From Methanospirillum hungatei (GTDB taxonomy: Archaea; Halobacteriota; Methanomicrobia; Methanomicrobiales; Methanospirillaceae), in NCBI RefSeq assembly GCF_019263745.1, contig NZ_CP077107.1, positions 2,976,001 to 3,040,000 on the forward strand: DNA of 64,000 bases. Direction: 5' to 3'. How positions within the stretch are numbered: position 1 is the first letter of the stretch; each line of letters opens with the position of its first letter. Position numbers and translations under genes: made by a program. A model generated the notes under the pieces. The model did no database searches, was not told the DNA's origin, and saw only the letters and a list, made by a program, of their open reading frames with translations. Of the stretch, positions 62,395 through 64,000 are shown piece after piece.

Positions 62395-63632
62395 ATATTC
62401 TCAATATTATTTTTTCCTGACAGACAAAGAACCATAAAGCGTTCAATATCCGGAAGAATATCAGACGAACGCTTTCGGATAGAACGGATGCTGTCATCAC
62501 GCTGGTTCATTCCACAATGAGCAAGATTATTTCGAAGATCAGATACCCGAATCCAGATCCTGACCAACTCTTTCCAGTCTGGATACAATATCAGATCATC
62601 TGAATATTGGGTTTTGTCATATGATTTTTGTTGCAAATCCAAAGCTCCACCGGTCAATGTTCTGGATACCTGGTGGCGGATATCAGCATCCAACCAGTTT
62701 GCATTCACATTCATCCGAATCATTAAAAGAGTTATCAGTACTTCGCGGGCAAGAGTAACTGCCTGGAGATATAATCCCTTATCAAGCTGGAATGATATCA
62801 CCCGGATCTGTTTTTGAATATATTCTTCCGAGCAGTGATCAGGTTCAGGTTCTGCTGCAAGATCTGCAAGTTCCCTGGTTGCTCCAAGAACGGGAACAAG
62901 GGATGGAGCATACCTGACCAGTTCTTCATTGACTTCATCCATATCACGGACTATTCCTGATGCAGCATACATCGCATCAACCGGACGAGCAAGGCGGACT
63001 GCGTCACTAAATTGCCAGAGTAGGCTTGCCCAACCAGTCAAACGAACCGGAGGATTTTGTTCTTCTCCTGACCGGTGAATGTTGCCTTGTAGATGATTGA
63101 GAAGGTTGTATATTGGCTCTGCATCAACATAGTGCGTAACTGATCTGACTCCTGCAATCCAATCCAAAATGTCCATCAAGGGTTTGAGGTCTACGAACCT
63201 GCAAAATCCATCATCACCAATAGCAGGTGCATAGATAACACCATGAATTGTTACATGTCTGACCGAGTGGAGATAAGAAGCGGCCAGGAAGGTCATGAAG
63301 GGTAACGAATGGCACCCTGCTGTGATATCGAAGAGAATTTCTTCATGATCAAGGGGGAGGGTACATAAAATACTAAAAATCTCCCACAACTGATCTTCAT
63401 CAGTTCCACATGGGATCCATACTTTGTTAACCGGAATATTACGGCTTTCTAAAGATGAAGCAATATGTGCAGCAGCCGGTTCAGAAAGGCAAAGAATAAT
63501 CTCATTTGGATGATACAAATGAAATATTGCCTCCTGAACAAGGTCTGATTCCATACAGGTTGTGTCACGACAATATCTTCTTTTTTCTAATAGGCCAGGA
63601 CCAGCAAATGAGATACATCGCATCTGATTCAT
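62391..63632 (-). CDS. CARF-HEPN protein, Csx1/TM1812-like
   Basis: 413 residues. Residues 1-150 fit a CARF domain: [19 protein letters not shown] at the first strand, [13 protein letters not shown], then [19 protein letters not shown] near 99, the DITxGxxSLP motif of TM1812/Csx1 proteins. Residues 200-400 are helical, with RNNLAH at 367-372, the R-x4-H motif of HEPN ribonucleases. Such proteins cut RNA when CARF binds cyclic oligoadenylate from type III CRISPR complexes. No cas gene or array lies within the window. It ends 4 bases inside the convergent ilvC end and is divergent from a glycosyltransferase. Confidence 0.75.
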   Translation of the reverse strand: MNQMRCISFAGPGLLEKRRYCRDTTCMESDLVQEAIFHLYHPNEIILCLSEPAAAHIASSLESRNIPVNKVWIPCGTDEDQLWEIFSILCTLPLDHEEILFDITAGCHSLPFMTFLAASYLHSVRHVTIHGVIYAPAIGDDGFCRFVDLKPLMDILDWIAGVRSVTHYVDAEPIYNLLNHLQGNIHRSGEEQNPPVRLTGWASLLWQFSDAVRLARPVDAMYAASGIVRDMDEVNEELVRYAPSLVPVLGATRELADLAAEPEPDHCSEEYIQKQIRVISFQLDKGLYLQAVTLAREVLITLLMIRMNVNANWLDADIRHQVSRTLTGGALDLQQKSYDKTQYSDDLILYPDWKELVRIWIRVSDLRNNLAHCGMNQRDDSIRSIRKRSSDILPDIERFMVLCLSGKNNIENI

Positions 63633-63640
63633 TCATTTGT

Positions 63641-63658
63641 TTACATGCCTATATGTAA
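63641..63658. promoter_or_regulatory. Dyad TTACAT-N6-ATGTAA between CARF-HEPN and glycosyltransferase genes
   Basis: Perfect 6-bp arms 9 bases upstream of the CARF-HEPN ATG and about 28 bases before the glycosyltransferase ATG. It contains a TATA-like CTATATGTAA, so it may be promoter or operator. Confidence 0.4.
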
Positions 63659-63685
63659 CTGAACGAATATCTTGTGGCTTCATCG

Positions 63686-64000
63686 ATGAAAATTGCATTT
63701 GTATATGATGTGCTCTATCCAGATACCATAGGGGGGGTAGAAAAGCGGATATATGAGATTGGCAAACGTCTTGCGAAACGAGGTCATGAAGTTCATGTAT
63801 TTCCTATGACCACAGGATCAGGGAATGAGATTATCCGCCGCGATGGACTAATTATACACCCGGTATGCCGACCAATTGGGCTTTATACAGGAGGGAGACG
63901 ATCAGTCTTTCAGGCAGTCTGGTATGCTCTGCACCTCTTTCCAGTTCTTCTCAGGATTCGGGTTGACATCATAGATTGTCAGAATTTCCCATATTTTCCC
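63686..64000 (+). CDS. Glycosyltransferase, family 4 type, N-terminal part
   Basis: 105 codons to the window edge. MKIAFVYDVLYPDTIGGVE and then LAKRGHEVHVF is the N-terminal Rossmann half of GT4/GT-B transferases: the GGVE loop and the GHEVHV strand. Donor and acceptor cannot be read from this part. The catalytic C-terminus lies beyond the edge. Confidence 0.85.
   Translation, partial: MKIAFVYDVLYPDTIGGVEKRIYEIGKRLAKRGHEVHVFPMTTGSGNEIIRRDGLIIHPVCRPIGLYTGGRRSVFQAVWYALHLFPVLLRIRVDIIDCQNFPYFP

Noticed and set aside
62391-64000. CRISPR array or cas genes beside the CARF-HEPN gene
   Set aside because: No short direct repeats with spacers and no cas motif seen in the window; anything beyond 64000 is not visible.

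Overview
The window looks like a chromosome segment from a methanogenic archaeon of the Methanomicrobiales, most likely a Methanospirillum-like species (inference). Reasons: a fused formaldehyde-activating enzyme/hexulose-6-phosphate synthase (Fae-Hps), an archaellin with a class III signal peptide, pairs of phenylacetate-CoA ligase genes with an ACT gene, many iron-sulfur flavoproteins, REC proteins with the FTGRGRE / QKGGDP signature common in these methanogens, an intron-containing tRNA-Trp whose intron carries C/D boxes, and archaeal TATA boxes close to start codons.

Layout. 1-9.1 kb: the edge of a response regulator gene, an ECF-type vitamin/metal transporter operon (S component, fused double ATPase, EcfT) with a structured leader, a YkgJ-type cysteine protein, a two-domain PPK2 polyphosphate kinase, a response regulator, an SPFH/NfeD membrane pair and a DUF89 phosphatase. 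9.1-21.9 kb: tRNA-Pro, a roadblock/REC pair, threonine synthase with an overlapping membrane-anchored gene, a SpeD-like protein, a DJ-1 protein, an ACT-PaaK-PaaK operon, an acyl-CoA synthetase, tRNA-Trp with its guide-RNA intron, Fae-Hps, and an almost 1-kb gap holding a nuclease-like gene remnant. 21.9-28.1 kb: a DUF4013 membrane protein, a GerW/DUF2953 pair, a ribbon-helix-helix/zinc-ribbon protein, and a redox cluster whose head gene fuses a cysteine-motif, an ArsR-type DNA-binding domain and a flavodoxin domain, followed by an iron-sulfur flavoprotein and a radical SAM protein.

28.1-33.2 kb is a signalling operon (Cache-HAMP protein, small protein, REC-GAF-histidine kinase, cytoplasmic PAS-MCP). 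33.4-38.2 kb holds PstS and an ABC exporter operon with a secreted partner and a divergent TetR gene. 38.3-45.3 kb has two large surface proteins (PKD/beta-propeller; tandem TIG repeats) around a short basic protein gene and a MarR/flavodoxin pair with matching 19-bp operators. 45.3-56.4 kb contains a GNAT enzyme, a cardiolipin synthase-like PLD protein, a PHP phosphoesterase, a membrane protein, a PAS histidine kinase, an MBL hydrolase, an aldo-keto reductase/TetR pair with a large dyad, an orphan archaellin, an M28 peptidase and a secreted protein.

56.7-62.4 kb is branched-chain amino acid synthesis (leuA/cimA-ilvB-ilvN, and ilvC on the other strand), with a shared GGTGCA(T) motif in front of leuA and ilvC. 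Convergent with ilvC lies a CARF-HEPN (Csx1/TM1812-like) protein with no CRISPR array or other cas gene in the window; a glycosyltransferase gene runs off the right edge.

The most interesting items are the CARF-HEPN gene, the Cys-motif/ArsR/flavodoxin fusion regulator and its operon, the tRNA-Trp intron guide RNA (whose pairing can be traced to positions 34 and 39), the SpeD-like protein without the pyruvoyl serine, and the twin MarR operators.
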